The notes below the pieces were generated by a model that saw only the letters and a program-made list of their open reading frames with translations, made no database searches and was not told where the DNA came from. Positions 1 to 6,477 of a DNA stretch of 16,320 bases are shown here, one piece after another. The stretch is from CAZBZG01 sp964496245 (GTDB lineage: Bacteria > Planctomycetota > SZUA-567), in assembly GCA_964496245.1 (NCBI GenBank), contig CAZBZG010000081.1:1-16320 (forward strand). Direction: 5' to 3'. Position 1 is the stretch's first letter, and each line of letters opens with the position of its first letter. Both the position numbers and the translations under genes were made by a program.

Positions 1-403
1 CCTGCCGGTCGTCCGACCAGAAGTCGTCGAGGTCGAGCTTGATGTAGAGGTAGCTCGTCTCGGTGGCATTGACCTTGAAGCGCAGGTTGGCGCTGCTCGT
101 CTGGAAGTGCGTGGACATGACCCCGTCGTGGTCGCTGGTCCAGTCGTCGCGGCGCCGGTAGTAGCAGTCGACCGCCACGTCGCCTCCGATGGTGAGGACG
201 CCCTTCTGCTTCATGGTGTCCAGACTGGCTGCTTCGCCGCCGCCGCCGGGGGCCATGGCCATGCTGCTCTCCATGACGGCCATCTTGGCCTTCATGTCCG
301 CGAGCTCTGCGCGGAGGTCGGCGACCTCGTTGGCGCGAGCGACGCCTCCGATGCATACACCGCCGAGAAGAACCCCGATTGTCCACTTGCGTAGCGTCTG
401 CAT
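1..403 (-). CDS. Exported porin-like outer-membrane protein, N-terminal part only
   Basis: This minus-strand frame opens at ATG 403-401 and is still open at the window edge, so about 134 N-terminal residues are visible. GGGAGAAG lies a few bases upstream of the ATG and serves as ribosome binding site. The protein starts MQTLRKWTIGVLLGG and has a hydrophobic signal segment ending in GVARA, a good signal peptidase I site. Next comes a short heptad-like helix (EVADLRAELADMKAKMAVME), a Gly-rich linker, then LTIGGDVAVDCYYRRRDDW and later NLRFKVNATETSYLYIKLD, an alternating beta pattern. A signal peptide, short coiled coil and beta strands are typical of outer-membrane porins with a periplasmic trimerisation helix. 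That family assignment is inference; the transported substrate cannot be told. It is transcribed divergently from the GH65 gene. Confidence 0.72.
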   Translation of the reverse strand, partial: MQTLRKWTIGVLLGGVCIGGVARANEVADLRAELADMKAKMAVMESSMAMAPGGGGEAASLDTMKQKGVLTIGGDVAVDCYYRRRDDWTSDHDGVMSTHFQTSSANLRFKVNATETSYLYIKLDLDDFWSDDRQ

Positions 404-717
404 AGCTTCTCCCTTACCGATCCGCGGGTCTACCGCAACCTGCTCGCGTAATGTCCCGTGTCATCCTCACAAATCCTGCATGCCACTGGCCCGCGCACGA
501 ATGCCTGCCGCGCCTGGGCCGGGGCTGCAGGGGCTTACCTACTTATCGGCCTTCTGGCCGCGCATTTTCGGTGCGAATTGCGATTTTCTCCGAAAGGATT
601 CGGGGAAGTGCATGGCTGCGGCGGGCTGCTGTGCGAGAATCGAAGAGGGCAGGCCTGCGCAACCCGCGGGCGGGCACGCGGGGCGTGCGATGCGGCCCCG
701 GTGGACGGCGTCCGATA

Positions 718-749
718 ATGCGCGGCAGCGCATCAGAGGGCCGGGCCCT
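718..749. promoter_or_regulatory. Two stacked dyads upstream of the GH65 promoter (candidate operators)
   Basis: ATGCGC (718-723) and GCGCAT (728-733) form a perfect 6-bp inverted repeat around GGCA. AGGGCC (737-742), one G, and GGCCCT (744-749) form a second perfect dyad. The second ends 3 bases before the -35 hexamer, the usual position for an activator site. Binding by a regulator is inference; short GC dyads also arise by chance in GC-rich DNA. Confidence 0.35.
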
Positions 750-752
750 GCA

Positions 753-781
753 TTGACAGGCGCAGGGACCTCGGCTATAAG
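753..781 (+). promoter_or_regulatory. Sigma70-type promoter for the GH65 gene
   Basis: A perfect -35 hexamer TTGACA (753-758) is followed by a 17-bp spacer and a -10 hexamer TATAAG (776-781, five of six consensus bases). Transcription would start near 788, giving a leader of about 57 bases before the ATG at 845. This is the best promoter match I noticed in the window and fits the direction of the GH65-kinase pair. Confidence 0.75.
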
Positions 782-844
782 AACCGCGCTGAAGGTTCTG
801 GCCGCTTTCCGCAGATGGCCAGGCGATTCCCAGGAGAGAAGCGT

Positions 845-3046
845 ATGGACGCCTTCCCCTTCCGCGACCCCGGCCGGCACATCTGGGTCCAGAGCACGCG
901 GCCCGCGGACGAGGGGCGTCTGGGCAGCCTCTTCGCTTTGGCCAACGGCTTACTCGGCCTGCGCGGGTCGCCCGAGGAGTGTCCGTCCTGGGGACGGCCC
1001 GGGTTCTACGTGGCCGGCGCGTATGCGGGTGGGCCGCCGAGCTTGCTGGGATTCCACGATCCCGACCACGTGCTGACGCATCCGGACCGCATCACCCGGG
1101 AGCGGTTGGAGGCCCTGGACCAGGCGTCCATCTGGACGCTGCCCAACCTTCCGTTTCCCATCGCCGTGCGCTTGGCGGTGGGAGGGGAGGCATTCGATTA
1201 CGACCGCGCCAAGGTCTTGAGCAACGAACGCCTGCTCGACATGGCGCGGGGCGTCGTGCAGCGCTGTCTCGTCTTCCGCGATCGCAAGGGCCGGCGCACG
1301 CGTGTGGATGCCGTGCGCTTCGTCAGCATGGCCGACCGGAATCTCGTCTGCCTGCGCTACCGGGTCCGGCCGCTCGGGCACGACGCGGAGGTTGACGTGG
1401 CGGGCCGGCTGCACGCTGACGAGAGCGTGCGGGCGGAAGATCGGTTGTGGCACGGCGGTGCATCGCGTCAGGAGGACGGGCTCACCGCCCGGGAATGCAT
1501 CCTGCGCGAGACCGGAGCGCCGCTGGCCGTCGCCCAGAGAGGCGAGGTCCGGCAGGCGGACGAGGCCACAGTGCTCGATCTCTTTGCCGTGGCCGGGGCG
1601 TTCGAGCTGGAATCGGCCTGCAAGCACGCGACGGCTGCGGCCGGCAAGGGATTCGACGAGCTCCTGCGCGCGCATGAGGAAGCGTTCCGGGCGGATCAGG
1701 AGGCCGGCCGGGTGGAGGTGGATGAGACGCCCGCGTTCCTCCAGGGATTCCGCTTGGGGCAGATGCATCTGGCCATGGCGTGCGGACCCGAGACCCGACG
1801 CGCGGGCATCCCCATCAAGGGGCTCACCGGTCCGGGCTACCGTTTTCTGAACTTCTGGGACACCGATTTCCACATGTTCCCGTACTACCTGATGACCCGG
1901 CCCGGGCAAGCGCGCGAGCTCCTGGTCTACCGATACGATCAACTCGATGCCTACCGGGCGAATGCCTGCGCCTGGGGCGCGCGCGGCGCCCAGGTGCCGT
2001 GGGAAACGAGTACGCGCGGCTGCGAAGAGACTGCGCCCTGGCTCTGCCTCCAGGAACGCGAGATCCACATTTCGGCCGACGCGGCGCGCATGTTCTGGCT
2101 CTACGACCAGCTCACGCCCGACCGCGAGGCGCTTGCCACCATGGGCGCGGAGTTCGCATTCGAGACCGCGCGCTTCTACGCCTCCCGCCTGCGCTGGGTG
2201 CCCGACAAGAAGGCCTACGATCTGCCGGACATCGGTTGCCCGGATCAGTACCATACGTTCGCCGACAACAATGTCTTCATCAGCCGCATGGCCAAGTGGA
2301 ACCTGGAATGGGCTGTCGAACTCGCCGCCGATCCCGCCCTGGGTGCGGCCCGCGAGCGAGTCGATCTTTCGCAGGACGAGGTGGCGACTTGGAAAGAGAT
2401 GGCGTCCAAGTTCTCCATCATCGGGCCCGACGCTGACGGCATCCTCGAGGAGTTTGAGGGCTTCTTCGACCTTGATCCGGATCTTGATGGCATCTGCGAG
2501 ACCTACTGTCAGCACAGTCAGGCCGTGAAGCAGCCGGACGTGCTGGCCGCATTCGGCCCGTTCGAGGATCTCTATTCCGAAGAAGTGCGGCGCCAAAACT
2601 GGCATTTCTACAACGCCCGCACGCTCCACGGGTCGTCGCTCTCCTTCCCGGGCATGGCCTATGCGGCTGCGCGGTGCGGGCTGAACGACGAGGCGCTCTA
2701 TCATCTCTCGCGTTCGACGCGCATGGACCTGGACGATGTGAACCAGGACGCGGAGAAGGGGATCCACGTTTCGGGCGGAGCCGTGGAGTGGCAGGCCGTG
2801 GTCTTCGGCTTCGGCGGCGTAACCCCGAAGCACGAGCATCTGCGGGTGCGGCCCAACCTGCCGCGCCAGTGGCGATTTCTCGCGTTCAGGCTGCACTGGC
2901 AGCTGCAGCGCCTGCGCATGCGTATCACGCCCGAGACCATCGTGCTGGAAGCCGACGCTGCGAACGAACGCCCGGTGGTTGTCAAGCCCGGCGATGCCGA
3001 ACCGGTCGAAGTGGTCCCCGGCGCCCGGCGGGAGGTGTCCTACTGA
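845..3046 (+). CDS. Glycoside hydrolase family 65 (disaccharide phosphorylase-like) with Gln at the general-acid position
   Basis: This is a 733-residue protein of normal GH65 length. The ATG at 845 is chosen because AGGAG (832-836) lies 8 bases upstream; an in-frame ATG at 815 has no such site. Residues about 1-270 fit the N-terminal beta-sandwich, about 300-660 the (alpha/alpha)6 barrel and the rest the C-terminal beta domain. Family motifs seen are FWDTD (337-341, sugar-binding Asp339), KQPD (562-565) and HGSSLS (595-600). The last two match the sugar- and phosphate-binding motifs of maltose and kojibiose phosphorylases, so phosphorolysis of an alpha-glucoside is the family expectation. 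The usual GPDEYH motif, which carries the catalytic Glu, reads CPDQYH here, with Gln468. The spacing from Asp339 to position 468 is what I recall for the family. The protein may therefore be inactive or altered. There is no signal peptide, so it is probably cytoplasmic. It probably formed an operon with the PfkB kinase before the element at 3051-3213 inserted. Confidence 0.88.
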   Translation: MDAFPFRDPGRHIWVQSTRPADEGRLGSLFALANGLLGLRGSPEECPSWGRPGFYVAGAYAGGPPSLLGFHDPDHVLTHPDRITRERLEALDQASIWTLPNLPFPIAVRLAVGGEAFDYDRAKVLSNERLLDMARGVVQRCLVFRDRKGRRTRVDAVRFVSMADRNLVCLRYRVRPLGHDAEVDVAGRLHADESVRAEDRLWHGGASRQEDGLTARECILRETGAPLAVAQRGEVRQADEATVLDLFAVAGAFELESACKHATAAAGKGFDELLRAHEEAFRADQEAGRVEVDETPAFLQGFRLGQMHLAMACGPETRRAGIPIKGLTGPGYRFLNFWDTDFHMFPYYLMTRPGQARELLVYRYDQLDAYRANACAWGARGAQVPWETSTRGCEETAPWLCLQEREIHISADAARMFWLYDQLTPDREALATMGAEFAFETARFYASRLRWVPDKKAYDLPDIGCPDQYHTFADNNVFISRMAKWNLEWAVELAADPALGAARERVDLSQDEVATWKEMASKFSIIGPDADGILEEFEGFFDLDPDLDGICETYCQHSQAVKQPDVLAAFGPFEDLYSEEVRRQNWHFYNARTLHGSSLSFPGMAYAAARCGLNDEALYHLSRSTRMDLDDVNQDAEKGIHVSGGAVEWQAVVFGFGGVTPKHEHLRVRPNLPRQWRFLAFRLHWQLQRLRMRITPETIVLEADAANERPVVVKPGDAEPVEVVPGARREVSY

Positions 3047-3050
3047 TCCG
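3043..3050. repeat. Left target-site duplication of the inserted element
   Basis: CTGATCCG here is repeated exactly at 3214-3221, on the outer side of both terminal inverted repeats. The TGA stop of the GH65 gene (3044-3046) lies inside it, so the insertion left that reading frame unchanged. Confidence 0.75.
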
Positions 3051-3104
3051 GGCCTGGTTCAGAAGCGCGCCGGTTTGGGTGACACGCGCGCTACGAGGCG
3101 GGAT

Positions 3105-3128
3105 GTAGCCCAGGCACTCCTGCCTGGG
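3105..3128 (+). repeat. REP hairpin unit, left copy
   Basis: The unit has a GTAG head (3105-3108), stem CCCAGGCA, loop CTCC and stem TGCCTGGG, giving eight perfect base pairs. A GTAG head followed by a small hairpin is the known hallmark of repetitive extragenic palindromes moved by RAYT (TnpA-REP) transposases. Confidence 0.75.
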
Positions 3129-3148
3129 GCGGAATCCGTGAGGCGCTC

Positions 3149-3172
3149 CACAGGCAGGAGTGCCTGTGCTAC
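3149..3172 (-). repeat. REP hairpin unit, right inverted copy
   Basis: Read on the minus strand, this is GTAG, stem CACAGGCA, loop CTCC, stem TGCCTGTG. It differs from the left copy at two positions only, and these two bases pair with each other (C-G becomes A-T), so the stem is kept. Two inverted REP units 20 bases apart make a REPIN/BIME-type doublet. Confidence 0.75.
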
Positions 3173-3213
3173 AAACTGCGCCCTTCAGGTGTGACCCGGT
3201 TCTGAACCAAGCC

Positions 3214-3221
3214 CTGATCCG
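3214..3221. repeat. Right target-site duplication of the inserted element
   Basis: This is the second exact copy of CTGATCCG, immediately outside the right terminal inverted repeat. Confidence 0.75.
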
Positions 3222-3252
3222 CGGCCGGGGGCGGCTGACAGGAGGATGGGTC

Positions 3253-4143
3253 ATTCCCCACGACATCAGTTTCATCGGTCACCTGTGCGAAGACGAGATC
3301 CGGCCCTTCCGGGGCGCGGTCGAACGGCGGGTCGGCAGCGCGGTGCTGTGCGGCGCCCTGGCAGCCGCCCGCGTGGGCGCGCGCGTGCAGGCGATCACGC
3401 GCATGCATCCGGACGATGCGTCCATGCTGGGGTCGCTCGAGCGGGCGGGCGTGGACTGCGTGCTGGTGCCCGCCCCCGCCACGACCCGCATGGTGGTCGT
3501 CCATCCCTCGGCCGACATGGACGAGCGTGAGATGCGGCAGCTGGAAAGCGCCGGGCCGTTTGTGATCGACGATCTCCCGCCGCTGGAAGGCCGGTTCGTC
3601 CACTGCGCGGGGATCACGGACCAGGAGTTCACGCTTCCGTTTCTACGTGCGCTTCGGGAGCGGGGTGCGAGTCTGTCGGTGGACCTGCAGAGCTTCGTGC
3701 GGCAGGTCGATCCGCAGACGCGGGAGATCGCGTTTGCGGACGTGCCCGACAAGGCCGAGATCGTGTCGCTCATGGACCGCGTCAAGCTGGACGTGGTGGA
3801 GGCCGAACTCCTCACCGGCACCCGCGACCTCGCGGCCGCCGCCGCCGCGATCGAAGGCTGGGGATGTCCGGAGATCCTGATCACCCAGGCCGAGGGCGTG
3901 CTGGCCCGCGTGCGGGGCGAGACGCTGTACGAGCGCTTCTCCAACCGGAGCCAGGCCGGCCGGACCGGCCGCGGGGACACCACGTTCGCCGGGTACATGG
4001 TGCGGCGCCTCATGGAGACGCCCGCCGAGGCGCTCAAGTTCGCGGCCGCGCTCGTCTCCATGAAGATGGAGAGCCCCGGCCCGTTCGATGGCAGCCTGGA
4101 AGGCGTGCTCGCGCGAGTGGAGGAAGCGCACCGGCGGCCATGA
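3253..4143 (+). CDS. PfkB/ribokinase-family carbohydrate kinase
   Basis: The protein begins with the family N-terminal strand (HDISFIGHLCEDEI) and ends with the phosphotransfer motif TGRGDTTFAGYM near the C-terminus; Asp at 3976-3978 is the expected catalytic base. ATP-dependent phosphorylation of a sugar follows from the family; the substrate is unknown. The start is uncertain. The first in-frame GTG (3160) lies inside the inserted element and would add 31 repeat-derived residues, so I reject it. AGGAGG (3240-3245) is 7 bases before an in-frame ATT (3253), which fits the homology start, giving 296 residues. ATT starts are rare, so a sequencing indel near 3246-3252 is an alternative; an ATG at 3246 is out of frame. 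The gene follows the GH65 gene, which suggests that the two act on the same sugar. Confidence 0.85.
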   Translation: MPHDISFIGHLCEDEIRPFRGAVERRVGSAVLCGALAAARVGARVQAITRMHPDDASMLGSLERAGVDCVLVPAPATTRMVVVHPSADMDEREMRQLESAGPFVIDDLPPLEGRFVHCAGITDQEFTLPFLRALRERGASLSVDLQSFVRQVDPQTREIAFADVPDKAEIVSLMDRVKLDVVEAELLTGTRDLAAAAAAIEGWGCPEILITQAEGVLARVRGETLYERFSNRSQAGRTGRGDTTFAGYMVRRLMETPAEALKFAAALVSMKMESPGPFDGSLEGVLARVEEAHRRP

Positions 4144-4145
4144 GA

Positions 4146-4206
4146 CTCTGCCGGTGTCTGTGGTGCGATTGTCGAGGATCTCTGCGGTCTCTACTTTCCG
4201 GCAGAG
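4146..4206. repeat. Inverted repeat at the convergent kinase/fliN junction
   Basis: CTCTGCCGG (4146-4154) and CCGGCAGAG (4198-4206) are perfectly complementary across 43 bases. It spans the ends of two convergent genes and could help termination in both directions, but there is no T tract and the loop is long. Confidence 0.25.
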
Positions 4207-5147
4207 ACGGCCGCGCGTACATCGACGAGCTTGCGCACCTGGATGCCGAAGTGCTCGCTCGTGATGATCACCTCGCCCTCCGCGATCTTGGTCTTGTCTA
4301 CGCAGAGATCGAGGAGCTCTCCGCTCTGCTTGCGGAACTCGATGATCGAACCCGGGGCCAGGGTTTGGACCACCTCCATGCGCACCTTCTTGTTGGCCAG
4401 AACCACCACCACGGGGACCTGGAGCCGCATGGCATTGGTCCGGTTCAGCTCGGTGCTCTGCGCCAGGGCGGGCGCGGCCTCGGCCTCTCTTGGGGGGGGC
4501 GCTTCTGCATCCGCTGGGAGTTCTTGGCCGGTGACCGAGGCGGACGCGAGCAGGTGGGCCGGTGTCGGGTCCAGGCGTTCGATGGTGAGCGATGCGCTGT
4601 GGTGGATCCAGGCGTCCGTGCCGAGTTCCACGGCCGGCGGCGAGGCCTCGAAGTCCACAACGCGCGTGGATTCGGCCAGCAGCTTGACGTCCCCCTCGAT
4701 CGTCTCGCGGAGCGCTTGCGCCGCGTTGCCGAGGAACTGGTTGACCGCCTCGGTGTAGGCGTCCATGCCGTCGGCGTCGAGTTCGGTGTGTTCGGGATCG
4801 GGTTCGCTTCCTTCGGCCAGTGCGGTGATGCTCGCGGCAATGGCTTTGGCGCCCTGTGCGGGCATGACGAGATGCAGCCGGCCCTCACGCGTGCCGCTGA
4901 GGACGATCGTGCTCAAGACCGCTTGGTCCTCGACATCGGTCAGGGCTTCGGCTGCGGTGCGGATCTGCGTCTCGCCCGGCTCGTAGGCGACCGTGCGGTT
5001 GAGCAGTCCCTGGAGCGCTTCGGTGCCGCCGCGCACCAGCTGCTCGCAGAAAGCGCGTCCGGCCTTGAGGATCTCGGACGCGGCGTCCTGCGATCCCGAA
5101 GCGTCGGGAGCGGGGGGCGATTCTGGCTGGGCGGGGTCTTCGGGCAT
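4191..5147 (-). CDS. fliN: Flagellar motor switch protein FliN/FliY
   Basis: The C-terminal 80 residues form a SpoA (FliMN-C) domain: RLQVPVVVVLANKKVRMEVV, then LAPGSIIEF, then the typical ending GEVIITSEHFGIQV. The preceding part (DADGMDAYTEAVNQFLGN) resembles a CheC-like domain, and an acidic, Ala/Pro-rich linker joins the two. The length of about 318 residues therefore fits the longer FliY type rather than the short enterobacterial FliN. The product belongs to the cytoplasmic C-ring that sets flagellar rotation direction. I chose ATG 5147 because GGAAG lies 6 bases upstream; ATG 5153, or GTG 5201 overlapping the fliM end, are also possible. It follows fliM directly in the same operon. A CheC-type phosphatase activity is possible, but I could not confirm the active-site residues. 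Confidence 0.85.
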   Translation of the reverse strand: MPEDPAQPESPPAPDASGSQDAASEILKAGRAFCEQLVRGGTEALQGLLNRTVAYEPGETQIRTAAEALTDVEDQAVLSTIVLSGTREGRLHLVMPAQGAKAIAASITALAEGSEPDPEHTELDADGMDAYTEAVNQFLGNAAQALRETIEGDVKLLAESTRVVDFEASPPAVELGTDAWIHHSASLTIERLDPTPAHLLASASVTGQELPADAEAPPPREAEAAPALAQSTELNRTNAMRLQVPVVVVLANKKVRMEVVQTLAPGSIIEFRKQSGELLDLCVDKTKIAEGEVIITSEHFGIQVRKLVDVRAAVSAGK

Positions 5148-5187
5148 ATCCATCTTCCACGACAGGGCAGCGAATGGTCCGGAAGCC

Positions 5188-6160
5188 TCAGAACTCCTCA
5201 CCTTCTTCCGCGGGCCGCGTGATCCGCAGCGCCCGGAAATTGTGGTACGTGCCAGCGACGCCGCAGAACTTCGGTTTGCCGGCCACGCGGAGCAGGAGCG
5301 GGCGTTTCTTCTCTTTCTTCGTCTTGATGATCTGGCCGGGCTTGAGGTTCAGGAGCTGGCGCAGGGTGATGCGGGTCTTGGCGAGCTCGACCACGCCTTC
5401 GAGCGGCGCCTTGAAGACNNNNNNNNNNCGTGGTGAACCAGGTCTGGATGGTGGAGAAGTTGCCCATGATCGGCTCGACCACGGGGAAGGGGATGCAGAG
5501 GTTGAGCATGCCCGAACTCTCGCCCATCTTGACCTCGAAGCACACCAGGATCACGACTTCGTTGGGCGGCACGATCTGCATGAGCTGGGGATTGCTCTCC
5601 CGCCCCGTGACCTTGAAGTCGATGTCGAGGATGGGCCGCCAACTTTCGCGCAGAAAAGAGAGCGTCTCGTTGATGATGCGGTTCATCAGCCGCCACTCGA
5701 TGTCGCTCATCTCCCGTTCGGGGATCTGCACGGCGGTACTGCCGCCGCCGAGCAGCTTGTCCAGGATGGGGAAGACGATCGACGGGTTGACCTCCAGCAC
5801 CAGGGAGCCGTCGAGCGGCTCGCAGCTGAGCAGATTGAAGCACGTGGGATTGGGCAGGCTCATGATGAATTCTTGGTAGGTCAACTGCTCGACCGAGGCC
5901 AGCTTGACCTCGATGATGGTGCGCAGGTACGAGGAGAGGCTCGCCCCGAGCTTTCGGGCGAGCACCTCGTGCAGCATTTCCATGGACCGGATCTGATCGG
6001 TGCTGACGCGCTCGGGCCGCTTGAAGTCGTAGATGGTGATGTCGCCCTGCGCTTCTCCCGCAGGGGCCATGCCGCCGCCTGGACCGGCGGCTTCGAGTTC
6101 GCCCTCGTCCACGGCTGCGAGCAGGGCATCGACTTCGTTCTGGGAGAGAACATCCGGCAT
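5188..6160 (-). CDS. fliM: Flagellar motor switch protein FliM (interrupted by an assembly gap)
   Basis: ATG 6160 is preceded by AAGGAAG at 6 bases spacing. The N-terminus DVLSQNEVDALLAAV is the conserved CheY-P-binding EIDALL motif. A CheC-like middle domain follows (YDFKRPERVSTDQIRSMEML, later LLGGG and ESNPQLMQIVPPNE), running to TIQTWFTT just before the N gap. After the gap the C-terminal SpoA domain (TRITLRQLLNLKPGQIIK, GTYHNFRALRI) continues in a different frame to TGA 5190-5188. The two parts give 244 and 76 residues; FliM is usually about 330-340. The frame change is explained by the placeholder gap rather than a true mutation. FliM joins the MS ring to FliN and receives CheY-P. It lies between the FtsB-like gene and fliN. 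Confidence 0.92.
5419..5428. other. Assembly gap (10 N) inside fliM
   Basis: The ten N bases fall between a complete codon at 5431-5429 and a complete codon starting at 5418 on the minus strand. To keep FliM in frame the real gap must be a multiple of three, so 10 is a placeholder. By comparison with FliM spacing, roughly 45-60 bases are missing. Confidence 0.9.
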
Positions 6161-6177
6161 CCGCGGCTTCCTTGCAG

Positions 6178-6477
6178 TCAGTCGGCTGGCACATACTCGC
6201 CGGGCGGGCCTTTCCGCAGCACTGCACGGATGGCTTCCCGCACGGCCTCCGGATCGCGGGCCCGCAGGGCCGCGCATTCGTGTTCCATGGCGCGCACCCA
6301 CGTGTGGAGTCGACGCACGCGCGCGCGGAGCTGCTCGGAACGGTCATGGATCTGCTCGGCCTGTTGCCGGTTGGGCACGTAGACGAAGAGGAAGAACGCC
6401 ACCGCCGCAAGGGTCAGCAGGAGGGCCAGGCCGTTGCCGATGCGTGTCTGCCTGTCCGTGCTCGCGTCTTTCACCAT
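6178..6477 (-). CDS. Small FtsB/DivIC-like single-pass membrane protein
   Basis: This is a 99-residue protein starting at ATG 6477, with GGAG 6 bases upstream. It has a short polar cytoplasmic N-terminus, one membrane segment (LALLLTLAAVAFFLFVYV, about residues 17-34), then a charged heptad-rich helix (QQAEQIHDRSEQLRARVRRL) and the ending DPEAVREAIRAVLRKGPPGE. The ending resembles the DP..IE..AR..LG...PGE pattern of FtsB/DivIC septum-formation initiators. Those proteins link divisome parts by periplasmic coiled coils. Such a gene next to fliM is unusual, so a flagellar accessory role is possible too. The stop is 17 bases before the fliM ATG, indicating one operon. The frame stays open far upstream, but that part is the antisense of another gene. 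Confidence 0.7.
   Translation of the reverse strand: MVKDASTDRQTRIGNGLALLLTLAAVAFFLFVYVPNRQQAEQIHDRSEQLRARVRRLHTWVRAMEHECAALRARDPEAVREAIRAVLRKGPPGEYVPAD

Larger units (their letters stand above)
404..844. other. Intergenic region between divergent porin-like and GH65 genes
   Basis: This stretch of 441 bases holds no convincing gene. Short open frames crossing it have no ribosome binding site or recognisable protein pattern. Its right end carries a strong sigma70-type promoter and two dyads. I could not identify a convincing promoter for the leftward porin-like gene, nor a structured RNA. Confidence 0.6.
3051..3213. mobile_element. 163-bp MITE/REPIN-like element with terminal inverted repeats
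   Basis: The left end GGCCTGGTTCAGAAGC (3051-3066) and the reverse complement of the right end, GGCTTGGTTCAGAACC (3198-3213), agree at 14 of 16 positions. The element is flanked by the exact 8-bp direct repeat CTGATCCG. A second paired block lies inside: GGGTGACAC (3077-3085) against GTGTGACCC (3189-3197), 8 of 9 complementary. At the centre are two inverted GTAG-headed hairpins. The element is too short for a transposase, so it would be mobilised in trans. Terminal repeats beginning GG with an 8-bp duplication resemble ends of the ISL3 or IS1595 families, but the family is not settled. Removing the element and one duplication copy restores a 35-base gap between the GH65 stop and the kinase start. 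Confidence 0.78.

Noticed and set aside
189..1076. Plus-strand frame across the porin-like gene and GH65 start
   Set aside because: Covers two real genes in wrong frames and the promoter; translation has no domain pattern.
950..2896. Minus-strand open frame of 648 codons opposite the GH65 gene
   Set aside because: Antisense of a clear GH65 protein; low-complexity translation with no motif.
3160..3252. GTG start adding 31 residues to the kinase
   Set aside because: The GTG lies in the right REP hairpin of the inserted element, has no ribosome site and encodes repeat-derived residues.
3246..3530. Plus-strand frame starting at the ATG beside AGGAGG
   Set aside because: Out of frame with the kinase and yields a low-complexity Arg/Gly-rich translation.
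3864..5222. Plus-strand frame of 452 codons across the kinase end and fliN
   Set aside because: Antisense to the clear SpoA-domain protein FliN; no motif.
5188..6160. Genuine frameshift or pseudogene in fliM
   Set aside because: The phase change coincides exactly with the N gap, so a wrong gap length explains it.
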